Positions 22,395 to 33,190 of a DNA stretch of 64,000 bases are shown in pieces. Where the stretch lies: NCBI GenBank assembly GCA_905221605.1, contig CAJNDS010000456.1, positions 35,001-99,000 on the forward strand. The letters run 5' to 3'. The notes below the pieces were generated by a model that was given only the letters and a program-made list of their open reading frames with translations, was not told the origin of the DNA and did not search any database. Every line of letters starts with the position of its first letter. The first letter of the stretch is position 1. The position numbers and the translations under genes are program-made. The DNA is from Symbiodinium natans. Its lineage: Eukaryota; Sar; Dinophyceae; Suessiales; Symbiodiniaceae.

Positions 22395-25140
22395 TACCGT
22401 AACAAATCGTTGTTACTGCGGGGCGCGGCGCACATAAGTAGCAGGAGCCAAGCAGATTGGAGGTCCGGCAGGCCTGGGAACAGCCGTTCACGCAGGGCCT
22501 CCCTTTTGCACTGGTCGCTTCCCAGCGGTGTCCCAAGCACCATTTCCTTGTGCCTTTGGTGGGCACCCCATGGGCGCGGTCGGCAACAGTTCGTGTAAAC
22601 CGGGCTGCTCAATCCCCGCCACGTTCCACGCGCGTTTCACCGAAATGCACGTCGGCCGCTTGCAGCGTGCAGAGACCCAGAAGACCGCGCACACGTACGT
22701 GTCGTCCAGAAAGGCACTCGACGGGTCGCAGGTCGTCGTGGGCTGCCGCCAGCGCCGCGACCGCAAACAGGCCCGGCATCAGTGGGTCACCCACAGAACC
22801 GGCCGAGAGAGGGAATCAAGGCGGCCAGTCGGGCATCCCAGCGGGCCTTCGAACATCGCCGCCCGGGCGACGATTTTGTTGCCAATTCGTGTTGTGCTTG
22901 AACCAAGAAAAGTGTTCGAATTGCGTGACCAGCTCATCGCGCGCTTAACCCACCGATTCACCGGCAAACTTTTTTGTTTACTGTCGCCGTGTTTCGCCCC
23001 CGAACCACCCCAGCCCCCGACCTGCACTGGTGATCACTGATAAACCGTGTGTTTGAGACCAGTGCCGCATGAGTAGCCGAGAATGTTCCGTTTCGGTGCC
23101 ATTTTCAAGGAACCACACCTTCTCATTGCGGAGGACCTCAAGCACGACGATATAGGCCACGGCAGCCATGTATGTACCACATGTGGCACGAGTTGTAAAG
23201 TGCCCGGGAAAAACCAATGCCGCTCTGAATGCGCGTTTGGTTGTTGAAATCCGAGATGACACGGGATCGGTGAACGGAAGTATTGCTTCGGAATTGGGGT
23301 ACTTAAATAGGGATGTGCGGCTGTGCGTGCAAGACCGGGGAATTAGTCTTGATGCTTTCATATGCATCATTAGTGCTTTAATTGGACTAGGTGGAAGTAG
23401 CAGCCCTTCCTGTGCAAAAAGGCCGTGGATTCGGTGAACCCTGGCGTATCAAGGCGCCCCCATTCCATCATAAACAAAGCGATAAAGAGCCTTGAACACC
23501 TGGCGCACGGCATTCGGTGCTGTTGAGGCAAAAGAGCTCCAGGCGGCGGCCGGTGATTCATTGCATTTTTTGCCACACGCATGGTTGGCAAGGCAATTGC
23601 TGCTGCGCATCGTTCCAACGCGAAACGCAGAGAGGCCCAAGCAGTGATGCTTGAATGGTTGAGTGTTCTTTTGTGCATGTTTTTTTGCCGATGTTGGCTC
23701 GAGTTGTCCGCAGGCTGAAAGCTTGGGACGTCAGCCAGAAGGATATCCTGCTGAGGAAGGGGAGGTGATGATGTGGGTTAGCCCATTCGCTGGTCAGGCT
23801 GAGTGTCGACGCCTTGATTCTTTAGCACAGGTTCCAAAACATCCTTCAGGGGATCATTTCCGTGAGCTCCATCGTCGCGAGGAGCCTTCTTGCTGCATGC
23901 TGTGGGCTAGTGGTATTGCTCGCCTGGCTTTGTTTGTCACCAGGAACTGCGTTTCGAGGCTCTGGGTTTTGCTGCGTGCGCAAGAGGATGCAATCTATGC
24001 AACGATTTGAGGTCGTTTGCTTGGTCGATGGTTGTTTCGTGAGATGAGTGCCGATCATATCATATCGATTAGTCCGGTATAGCGGCTTTGCGAGATTCGA
24101 GATGAAAGCAACCAGGAGCCATTAGCAATGCTGTGTATTGCGCTACGTGCCGAACGTGCATGTTACATGGGCACTTACCTGATATCCGCATTTTGCTTTG
24201 CAGACGTCAATATCATTTAGCACCGGTGGCTTGTAGTAGCGTAAAGGTGTGCAACCCCCCCCTCCGCTTTTTGTCCGTTCTTGCGAGTGTTATGTATCGG
24301 CTGATTCGGCTGTAAACCGCCTATGTTTGACCGGGGTTTCCCGTTCTAGGCTCACAGCCTTGCAATCTCTTCTGGCCGATCGTTTGCACGCAGCCTCGGA
24401 AGAAGATACTGCTTCTCGTGCACAGCAACCTGTAATTCGGGCCGTTTCAAGCAGCCGTCACTGTTCCGTTTCAGGCACACGTTGTGCCAGAAGCATCCTG
24501 TGCATCCGAGAGGTTTCCTCTTTCCATTCCCCTGTGTCCTCGAGCAATGCCTGCTACCGTCCAAAAAACCTTCTGGGTTTTGCCCAATCCCTGGCGGCGC
24601 CGTTTGCTGGCATGACGAATCGGGTAATGTTTTCGAGATCGCTGCCCGTCTCTGCAAGGCCACCATCTCCGAGGACAAACGGAGAACACGTGCCGGTGCG
24701 CGACAGGATGGGGGTCGGGGGGCACCCGACCTTCAATCCCAACAGAAAAAAGCATTGCAAAAGGAATCTCGGGTTCCTCAAAGCTGAATCATGCTGAATC
24801 TGTTTTGCTGAATGAAATTGGCCAGTTGAATAAATAATGGCGAGGACTCTCTGCAAACTCACGTGCAATGCCTCCCGATGGTGTTGTGAAACGTTGATGC
24901 ATGGATCCGTAATGATCCGTATTCGTGCGCTTCAAGACATGACAAGGTATGTGTAGATTACACTCCGGTTTCACGTGGCTGACAGAGCTTCCTCTGCTCA
25001 AAGGGCTCAAACGGCTGAAACAGGTGTCAGGCAATAATTCGGTTTTGTCGCATTTGTCGTGTGAAGAATCGCGATCGTATGTCCCAGCGTATCTCAGCAT
25101 TTGGCCTTATGATTATTTGCACATAGTCGCGCCTTTGTCC
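22395..25140. other. no gene supported
   Basis: There are several frames of 100-180 codons (22457-22948, 22528-23040, 24249-24797 on plus; 22978-23370 on minus). They overlap one another on both strands, and none shows a domain I recognise. The minus-strand 130-codon frame has a hydrophobic stretch but no family signature. Confidence 0.4.
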
Positions 25141-25145
25141 CACAG

Positions 25146-25475
25146 GAAATGAAGCAGGAAGAGCTCCGAAGGTTGGAGCGCGAGCGCGAAGAGAACAGAA
25201 AACGCAGACAGGCATTGTCATCGTTGTCGGTCTTTAATATTCCCGTTTTCAGAACTTTTCAGTGGAGTCTCGAGGAGCAGGAGGAATGGGAGCAAGCCAT
25301 GCGTCGCAAATTTGCCGAAGAGGCATGCGAGCATCTGCTACACATTCTTGATTATCTTGCTACACATGTACGTGCGAGGGTTCAACTGGCGACATGACAC
25401 GGGAGGCCGAGCAACTGAAAGCAGCTCGGCGAGTGCAGAAGGAGGTCGAGGAATCGACGTTGCGTGCAATTTGCA
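25146..25475 (+). CDS. charged coiled-coil exons, copy 1 (exons A, B, C)
   Basis: Exon A (25146-25211, 22 codons) follows a CACAG acceptor and encodes KQEELRRLEREREENRKRRQ. It ends at CAG before a GC donor. After a 51-bp intron, exon B starts at 25263 after TTTTCAG and encodes WSLEEQEEWEQAMRRKFAEE. A third segment C (about 25405-25475) encodes EAEQLKAARRVQKEVEES. All are Glu/Arg/Lys-rich helices predicted to form a coiled coil. The A-B phase is 0 on both sides. Each segment has a second copy about 1.35-1.38 kb downstream. The function is not recognised, and the first and last exons of the gene were not found. Confidence 0.5.
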
Positions 25476-25479
25476 ACTG

Positions 25480-26160
25480 GTGTAAAGATATGTAAAGATA
25501 GATTGCTGTCTGTTGATGTCTTGTTTCTGGATGCTGACAGGTGCAGCTCTGCCTAGGCACATAGTAGCGCAGAGCTTCGGATCAGCAGAATTGACCATGT
25601 CGAGGCATGAACAGGGTCAGGGGCACCTCACAAGGAATCAGATCATGTATCAGACAATCTCGTTACTGCCTTCTGCAGCGGTTGCGGTTGCTGCAGGGCA
25701 TTTTTCAAAGCAATTGTTATTTCCTTTCGGGAGCTTTAGCGTTTTTCAGGGAGCTTGAACGTTTTAAAGTTGCCCGGCCATTTTCGCTGCCACGATCCAC
25801 GATCTGCTTTACTGTACGATCCGTTTCGTTTCATGATCAAATTCCCCGTACTGTTCAGAAAAAAACGCCACGAATACCACCCATTGACTTGTTGCCAGCT
25901 GCTATCTCTATGCATTGTGGTTATTCTTCAGCATGTTTTGTTTTGCATGTTACATCTTCCGTAGTATTCTCGGGAGTGTCCATGAAGGACCACAAACGCA
26001 CGGCGCTCCAATTGCCGCACTTTAGTCTTGCCCTGGTTGTCTTGCACCCTACTTAGGGCCAAGGGATGCCAAGGGCGTACGTGGCACTGGTACTGCGTGT
26101 GCACATGCATTGCGCTGTCACATTTGTTCCTGTCTCGTTGTTGCGATCTTGCGTCTATTC
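25480..26160. other. spacer between duplicated exon sets
   Basis: No coding segment is recognised. The stretch forms most of the intronic part of a repeat unit of roughly 1.38 kb. Confidence 0.4.
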
Positions 26161-26173
26161 ATTTCCTATGTAG

Positions 26174-26422
26174 GTTGGTGGCGCTGATGATCCCTGTCGT
26201 CGTTCTTTCGCTGTTGCTGTTGCTTGCCGCTGCTGTTTTTGTTTCCGTCAACGCTGTCAGCCCTTTTTTTGGAAGGGGAACGACAGGGCACCCATCCCAG
26301 GAGCAGGAGGAAAAGAAATTCAAGGAGGGTGCTCAGAGGCGCCAGGCGCATCGAAGCATGGCGATCATGCAGAGAACTGGCGAATCCTTGTGCAACTCCC
26401 AAAAAAACACATGTTCCAAGTG
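26174..26422 (+). CDS. possible exon: hydrophobic segment plus charged helix
   Basis: A frame after a TGTAG acceptor encodes a strongly hydrophobic stretch (PVVVLSLLLLLAAAVFVSV), which could be a transmembrane helix or signal anchor. After a CCCAG boundary comes the charged piece EQEEKKFKEGAQRRQ, ending before a possible GC donor (CCAG|GC). The charged piece resembles exon A of the neighbouring set. The two parts may be separate exons, or the hydrophobic part may just be a pyrimidine-rich intron end. The frame stops at 26421-26423. Confidence 0.33.
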
Positions 26423-26521
26423 AGCTGTCCTTGCATTGAGTAGACCAGAGTACCAAGTTTCAGGAGAGGGTCGAGAAAACAAAGACGCAGAAAAAGTGTT
26501 GACATCATCTTCTGCACCCAG

Positions 26522-26825
26522 GCGATGAAGCAAGAGGAGGCGCGTGAACGCGAGGAGGCCAAAAAAAGAAGACAGGCGCAAGATTCTTGAATCTGCCATC
26601 AAGATGCGCTGCCGATGAGAAGATACTGATTCATGCCAGTGTGGAGGAGCAAGATGAATGGGAGCAAGCCATGCGGCGCAAGATCGCAGTGGAGGCTGTA
26701 GCTGCAAGCAGACGAAGGCTGCAAAGATGAGAAGATGCCCTGATGGGAGGCTGAGCAGTTGAACGCTGCTCAAAGATCGAAGCAACGCACGCAGGAGTTT
26801 GATGATGTGCGGTTCCAAAACCTGA
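26522..26825 (+). pseudogene. charged coiled-coil exons, copy 2 (A', B', C')
   Basis: Exon A' (26522-26575, 18 codons) follows CCCAG and encodes MKQEEAREREEAKKRRQ, with the same CAG|GC donor as copy 1. B' (from about 26635) encodes EEQDEWEQAMRRKIAVEA but has lost five bases at its start relative to B, so the A'-B' join is out of frame. C' (about 26745-26825) encodes EAEQLNAAQRSKQRTQEFDD, and its frame is again shifted. The tandem copy therefore looks decayed, unless alternative acceptors are used. Confidence 0.45.
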
Positions 26826-26839
26826 TCCTCCAGCTTGTT

Positions 26840-27900
26840 CTGAACCCAGGACCAGCATAATCAGGATGTCCGGAGAAGCCAGGTGCGTGTGGAAATACCG
26901 TCTCCTGTAGCACGCAACTTCAGGCAGCAGAAAAGCTGCAAAACTTGCTGGATGTGCGCTTTCACGGGTGCGCGCGATGGCGCTTGGCTGCAGGGTGAAA
27001 AAGAAAAGAAGCAAAGTGAGGTACCAATGTTGGGCTCAGCGACGTGGCTTGCAAGTGTTGAAGTATAGTACATGGCAGGCTTCACAACATCAGCGCTTCG
27101 GTTCGGAAGCGAAGGCAGCGAAGCCATCTGCGCCCAGCACCACGCTCCATGTTTCATGACCCAAATGCGTGTGGTCGGCCAGTGCTTCGCAGGCAAGGGT
27201 CGGCACGTGCGTCGCTTAATGAGCAAGAGGTGTCCGCATCAGCAATCAAATCAATCAGATGGTGTTCGCTACAGAGGGGGCTGGGCGGTGCACCAAGCAA
27301 GGAAGAGTGATTTCAAGAATCCTCAGGCCCGGAGGCGGTCTATTGTGATATTGTACGTGCGAAGGTAGCGACTCGGCACGGTGGACACAAATTTTAAACG
27401 CCGAGATCACAGCAAGCACTATGCCTCGCGAGTGTGCGACAGCACACGGCACGCGGGCATCAACTTCTGAATCCTGCGAAGAATCTGAGGCTGATGGCCA
27501 GGAAGGTATGGCAGGACCGGAAATAAGAAAGATTCGCTCTACTGGAAAGCGCATGACAAAGTTTACATGACATCCGCCACATTCAGTCAGGGTCTACCTG
27601 TACTCCCGTCATCTCCCATCCAAAAGGATAGGTCTAAAGCTAGCCCATTCAGGGACTAGAGTATTTCAAATTAAAGCATAAAGTAAAACGGTTTCATTGA
27701 AACCTGTAGTCGGCCGAGTTACGTGAAACAAGCTCCGTGTTGTCGGGAACGTGGAAGGCTACGTCGATTTCGCCAGCACATCTATACTTACATAATCAGA
27801 CCAAGACATACCAAGACCTTAACTTTGAGACAGGAGAGACAGGGTTTTGGAAGAAGACAAACCAAGTCAAAGAAGTGAAAGAAAAGAAGGTAAATCTTAT
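26840..27900. other. no gene supported
   Basis: Minus-strand frames near 26861-27226 (121 codons) and 27255-27554 have no recognisable motif. The last 300 bases (27560-27900) become AT-richer towards the cox1 insertion and contain a small perfect hairpin (GGTTTCATTGAAACC). They might be mitochondrial spacer, but I could not identify any mitochondrial gene or rRNA fragment in them. Confidence 0.4.
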
Positions 27901-27910
27901 ATGATTAAAC

Positions 27911-27962
27911 GGGCCATTTATTACTCTATTATTATCTAGTATCATAATACTACTTATGGCCC
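27911..27962. repeat. inverted repeat upstream of the cox1 fragment
   Basis: GGGCCAT at 27911-27917 pairs with ATGGCCC at 27956-27962 around an AT-rich 38-base interior that is itself partly self-complementary. Short GC-capped hairpins of this sort are typical of dinoflagellate mitochondrial spacers. It supports the idea that the mitochondrial insertion extends upstream of cox1. Confidence 0.55.
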
Positions 27963-27998
27963 TTTTACCGTATCTTTTCTATCACTCGTTAAGAATTG

Positions 27999-28205
27999 GT
28001 TCAGAAAGGCTTCGGAATTTCTTATTATTCATCTCACTCCATCTTTGGAATCTCCGGAACATTACTATAAGTCCTTATCAGAATAGAGTTATCGCCAGAA
28101 AACCAGAACTTCTATAATATAAGCATTGCATTGCATGGCTTTCTTATGAGCTTCTCTTTAGTAATGCCTGGCTTGTTTGGAGGATTTGGAAATTATTTTG
28201 TACCC
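27999..28205 (+). pseudogene. cox1: nuclear copy of mitochondrial cox1 fragment (NUMT)
   Basis: The frame encodes HSIFGISGTLL, an in-frame TAA (28068-28070), then VLIRIELSPENQNFYNIS and LHGFLMSFSLVMPGLFGG followed by FGNYFVP. This is the helix I-II region of cytochrome c oxidase subunit I, the core haem-copper subunit of respiratory complex IV. It covers only about 69 codons. Identity to cox1 stops sharply at 28205, before a stretch of ordinary nuclear composition. The in-frame stop, truncation and nuclear flanks mark it as a dead nuclear copy. RNA editing in the organelle might remove some differences, but a true mitochondrial contig would not switch to nuclear sequence here. Confidence 0.88.
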
Positions 28206-28207
28206 AG

Positions 28208-28377
28208 GGCTTTCATCTGATCTAATTATGTACGGCGTCGATACAAGCTGGGACTTCATTCGCCCCATGGGCCGACAGCTTGCAGATGCGGCAGATGCGA
28301 TAAGGGAGCGGAAACGCATATTCAACTCGGCCACTGAGTTGGAGACGTCACCGGGAGATTCAATGACGACGGAGTAA
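28208..28377 (+). CDS. possible terminal exon, charged helical
   Basis: Immediately after the cox1 fragment a TACCCAG acceptor-like boundary opens a frame to a TAA at 28375. It encodes YGVDTSWDFIRPMGRQLADA and a charged stretch with RERKRIFNSATELE. The composition is like a real helical protein and the GC content returns to the local nuclear level. It might be the last exon of the coiled-coil gene upstream. No family is recognised, and the adjoining NUMT could make this a coincidence. Confidence 0.3.
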
Positions 28378-28379
28378 GA

Positions 28380-30895
28380 AAGTAAGAAACATAAGAAACC
28401 TCCCGTATTTACCCGTGGAAGAAGCGCAAGGGGAACCCGAAATTGCCTGAGCAGCCGAGGCCACGATCTGCAGATCCATCACCTCCACGCCATCCCCGCC
28501 CATCGCAATCACCACAAGGATGCGCATGGCAAAGTTGTGACAGCCCATGATGAATTTTCAATGGCAGGTCACCGCAGTGGCAGGTTAAAATCTGTGAGCA
28601 CAAGCACGAGAAATTTGCAGGTGGCCCTGCAAATTTTGCTTGCCGTCCCTTGTGCTTAGCAAAGTGCGGAGAACAATGCGTGACGGCTTGACAGGCGTCG
28701 GGCCTGGCTGCATCCTCAGGATGCAGTGACTGTGGCGAATTCCTTAACATTCCTGAGGCTCTGTTGCATGGCTTAAAAGACCTAGTGAGGCGGAGCTGCA
28801 GGCGGCAAAGTCGGCAGCCATGCGGCAGCTGCTGGGCGCTTTGCACATCTTTTCGCCGTGTTTGTTGAATCTTCTTTGGGGATCGGCAACAGATGTTCGG
28901 TGGTACACCCAGAAGTATGTTGCGGAGGGAGACGGGGAGCAACAAAACAAAACCTGTTTGGGCTGCGGCTTTCTTTGTGGCTTGCCAGTCTTGGGCTTCT
29001 TAGTTCACCGAGTGCATTCTGTTGCATAGGTCCCGTCCGATAGGACCATCGCAAATCTTTGCATTCGTGGGAGGAGGATCCAAGAGGGCCAAAGGGGTCA
29101 CAAGCGATAACAGCTCCGCCCTTCACGAGTGAGATTACGTCGGACGACGCCAAAACTTTGGGGTTTTAGTATGACAACCACGACCCCCGAAACGCCGAGC
29201 CCAGGCAACACGAGAGCCACACAACCGGTCACGTGCTGTTTGAAGACCGTAGACGAAGACCGTATGACCGAATACCAAACGAATCAAACCCACAGTCTCC
29301 ACTTCTGAGGCCTGCATCTGGCAAGGGCATGTCGCGAAACAGAGGGTAAAGTAAAAGTCCTTACGGCGATCCTGATCATTGAAAGGTGGATCAAGTTTCG
29401 CGAGCACTGCGCCCAACCTCGTCGATCCCCGAAAGGAACCACAGCAGGGATTGTCGTCGAAGCATGTCGCAACCATCCGGTCCGAGAACGTTTCCTGAGC
29501 TCGGCTAAATCCTCTTTCAAGGGAGCCTGGCCATTGTCGGGGCCCTGGTCTTCCAAGATCTTTACAGTAATGTCCCAGGAGATGGAATGGGCAGCCGCTG
29601 GGCCATTGAAGGGTTTCCTGAAACCTCCAGGGAGGGATAGGGAGGGCAGGGGGCCTTGCAAAGGGTGTGGCATGGTGTGGCCAGCATAAGTGAGGAACGT
29701 CAAAGGGGCCAGGTGCCATCAGGTGATTTTTGCAAAAACCCGAAAGAATCCAAGCACCGAGCAAGTTAGGAGCTTGCAAGTTCAGCGTCAAGCGTGCCGA
29801 GGATCATTTTGAGACAGCACCCCTCCAAAGAAGCTCGGCAGAAGGGCTTCAAGGTGAGCGGACAAAGCAAACCACGTTGCTCCAGAACACGTTCGGTCGG
29901 CAATAGCAGCAGGATCTACTACGAATGTGGCACCCAGACAAGAACCCCGGAAGTCCAGAGGTCGCCGGGAGCCTGTTGACAATTCCATGAGATGCCATTA
30001 GTCGTGTTTTTTTGCATCGCATGAGGCCACCGCAGTCTTTCAGATGATCCAGGCAGAGCGAGGTACCGCCATGTGCCGACTTGTTTTGTTGGCCCCTACT
30101 TGTTGGCTTCGAGCTGGGATCGCATGGCAGGTCGCGTCTTCAAGTAGCTTCAGGCGATTTTAGGCAACCTCAGCTCCTTTCAAGAGTCTGAGTGCAATTG
30201 TTAACGTGAGTTGGTGAGGGTGAATCATGGGTCTTTGTTTCTCAGTTTGAATGCTGGCGGATGGCAATGCCAAAGCTCGCTGCTGCCAAGATAGTCACGC
30301 ATTCTGCATCTTCGCAGTTTGGGTCATTGACAGGTGCTCGCACGTGTCAGCACGTGTCATAGCCATGTGGGTGACTGCGTGATCGACATACGTCGCTGCA
30401 TCATGCGGCCAAAGAGTTGACTTCAACATGTAACAGCAAAAGTTCTCTTAGTCCTTGTGATCCTGACCAGGCCCAAGACAGGAAACTTTTTGCAATCCCC
30501 ATGTGAACTGACGTGTTTGCAGCACTACTTACAGCCAAGACGACAAGTGCGAAAGAAGCTGTGTACTGAAAGCCGAAAACTTAGCGCCAAAGGCGTTCGC
30601 CGGTTGGAATTCGCGCTGAAAATCCACTTGGCGTGCAGGAAAAACCCTCAGCACGACACGCGTTCTTCGGCGAAAGTGCTCGGCCTGCTTGGTTGTGGCA
30701 GATTGACTTCCTTTTGCTTTCTTGAGCTTCATACACTGTCACTGCAGTTGGCCCATCTGGTTGGAGTCCAGGATACTTGCGTGACACTTTGCGCACCTAG
30801 CTTGGGCACATGGTCGCCTCAACGATTCTCCCGGCCTTCCGAGTACCTTGCCAGATATCGGTCCTCACATCAAACCAGACTGATATGCGCACAGT
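28380..30895. other. no gene supported
   Basis: The longest frame is a 218-codon minus-strand one (29135-29791), overlapped by a 139-codon frame. It is rich in Pro, Trp and Cys with no motif and reads like non-coding sequence. A plus-strand 152-codon frame (30457-30915) likewise has no domain. Confidence 0.4.
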
Positions 30896-31029
30896 TTTCA
30901 GATGTTTTTGTGTAGGTTGGCGCCGGACACTGAGGTTTTTGTGTTCGGGCACTGCTGGCACTTTGCACTTGCTGGCCTTCAACCACTGCATGGTGGTCAC
31001 GACAGGGCATGTCGCGGCATTTCTCACAG

Positions 31030-31663
31030 CGGAGCTTGGGAAGTTGGTGCTGCCAACGCGGTAGAGGGCTGGACTGCTAACAGCTTGGAACAATGCAAAG
31101 ACATTTGTACGGGCACGTGTCAGGCTATACAGTACGTTGCCTCGAGAAGTATCTGCAGAATTTGGAACATACCAGTCCTTCACTCTGTGAGCCAGCCGGG
31201 GTCACAATGCTGGGTGAATCCAGCTGGCACAAGTTCTGCCCTCACCACCTTGAAGCCGAAGCTCTCTCACTGCCTATCTGTTGCAAAAGCCGGCTGCGGT
31301 GCGATTACCAACAGGTACAATTGCTTGAGCAGCAAAGAGGAGGTCGGCTCGGATCCTTGTGTATGGTGTGGAGGTGGCGACTGCCACGGCGATTCACATT
31401 CAGGGTGCACTTCTTTTTCTATGCTGGGAAAGACAACAGCGAACACAGTGGCAGCAAATGCTTTCGAGCGCATTGGCGCCCTCGAGGTGGCCCACTGTGT
31501 AGCGGCATCACCAGCAGCCGACCAGACTCCAGTCGCGCAAGGAATGGCCCCGAATCTTCCACACGCGAGCGCGAGCACCAGCACCAGTGGCACTGCCGGT
31601 GACACAAGTGCAGTGCTTGGGAGTGCCGCTCCTCCGACGGCCTTGCAGCTGGACAGAAAGTGA
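31030..31663 (+). CDS. secreted-type exon: PAN/Apple-like domain and CVWCGG module
   Basis: The plus frame encodes SLEQCKDICTGTCQAIQYV followed by CRIWNIPV and GSQCWV. This is the Cys pattern of the PAN/Apple-like domains that are abundant in dinoflagellate surface proteins. Then comes a Cys module: CGAITNRYNCLSSKEEVG, DPCVWCGGGDCHGD and a further Cys. A Ser/Thr/Ala-rich tail follows to a stop at 31661. A GT immediately after the Arg-Lys codons near 31660 (AAA|GTGAGC) suggests that the apparent stop lies in an intron. The exon starts after an unidentified acceptor upstream. The extracellular, ligand-binding role is inferred from domain type only. Confidence 0.5.
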
Positions 31664-31783
31664 GCTACGTAGCATGTCACGATAATAATGTCTGTGCTGC
31701 TCACTGCTCACGCTAGTAATGGCTGTTCTGAAGCCAGCAAAATTCATGGGTAACAATGCCGCCAAGGAACACTAGCATTGGTG

Positions 31784-33110
31784 CAGATTGTTTGGCGCCT
31801 GCCCCATCGTGCGGCGCGATCAAGGACAAGCTCATTTGCTTGAGCAGCAAGGACCTCACGGCAGTAGCAGTGCAGTTGCGCAGCCAAGACAGCCACGGGG
31901 TTGATGCCGTACGCACTGCATACGCAGGATGGACGGCTAGGCCTACAAGAGCATGGCCTGCGCATTGGTGGAGAAGCAGCTCGGCATCTGAGGGCGTTGC
32001 GATGCGTTGCGCCAGATTTTGCCTTCTGTATGGCGAGTGTGCGGCGGGCCTCCTCCCTCTACTTGACGACCTGTGAAGGCTTGCGTGTGGTGTGGCGGCG
32101 AGCCTTGCACGAGTGGCTTGGCGGCCTTGACGTTCGAGATTCAGATACCTCATCGTTCTGCCTCAATCCCGAGCAGCAAACGGACGTAACTATGCTCATT
32201 TGCGCGCTGAGGTATCAATGACAACCTCTGTAGCTGGCTTAGCAGACTCTTGCAGCCACGTGTGCCATCACAGACATGTGGCCTGGATTCATGCTTCAGG
32301 CGAGCCGTATGACTGGCTTCAGCGCGGCGAAGGGCTGGCTTTCACAAAAGCTTCAGCACCGGAAACCCGCAAAACCGCACAGCCCGAGCCTTAACTACGA
32401 CATGCTGCAGCAGGCCGTGCAAAGTGAAGGCACGGGATCAGACTGTTCAGAGCTTGAGGCATTGACCTCTAAGAATTGCCCCTGCCGAGGTGTTACCATG
32501 ACCACGGAACATCGTTCGATATCGGTGAAGTGCAGTGTTTGCTGCCCCAGCCAGAAGGATGCAACAAGATTCGGGAAGCCGCCTAAGTTGTTGGCACAAG
32601 TCTGATGTAGGGAGAGCTTTTGGAATCTTTCGTCAGCTCCGGCTAAGGAGAAGGAAAAATGCTTGACCAGCAACTTGGTGTGACTGCATTGCATGCTTCA
32701 AACATCATGCCTCGCAGAAATTGCGCGTGCTTTGTCAGCTGCTTCTGCAAGGCATGGATGGCCGACCATTCCTCACTGTTGCGGGCTTCAAAGTGCTGTC
32801 CCAGCCCTGCGTTTGGTGCGGGGGGACTCCTTGTCATGAGAACAATGATAACTTGTGCTGCTCGGACTGGATGTGCTGCACGGTTCGCGAGTGTTCAACC
32901 AGATTCTTGCCATGAGCCGTCGAACCCGTGCAATTCTGCGCATGAGCACACATGAGCACCCAGGCGAGCCTTATGACTTTGTAAAGAATGGCGCTGGTCA
33001 TGCATTCCGAAGCCTACCTGGGCCGCGAACAGTTGCAGGCAGACCGATCGATCGAGTTAAGCGAGTCCTTAGCCACACGTCGAAGAGGCTGAGGTTAATT
33101 GGAGTGATCG
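31784..33110 (+). CDS. further CVWCGG-module exons, boundaries uncertain
   Basis: Split copies of the same Cys module follow. CGAIKDKLICLSSKDL lies at about 31806-31860 after a GTGCAG acceptor. ACVWCGGEPCTSG is at about 32080, DCSELEALTSKNCPCRG at about 32440, and PCVWCGGTPCHENN at about 32803 after a CCCAG acceptor. The non-coding parts repeat too: CAGGCGAGCCKTATGAC occurs at about 32299 and 32961. The module plus intron was therefore duplicated. The exons probably belong to the same transcript as the PAN-like exon before and the Cys/Ala-block exon after. I cannot fix all splice sites. Confidence 0.42.
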
Positions 33111-33190
33111 TTTGAAAGTGCAGTAGATTCTGTCGATGCCCCGCAGAGGTTGCAAGTCCGGAAAGCCATCCTGGTATCCGCTCTCTGAGG

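Noticed and set aside
29135-29791. Minus-strand 218-codon frame
   Set aside because: It is rich in Pro, Trp, Cys and His with no motif, and an overlapping frame of 139 codons exists. It reads like non-coding DNA.
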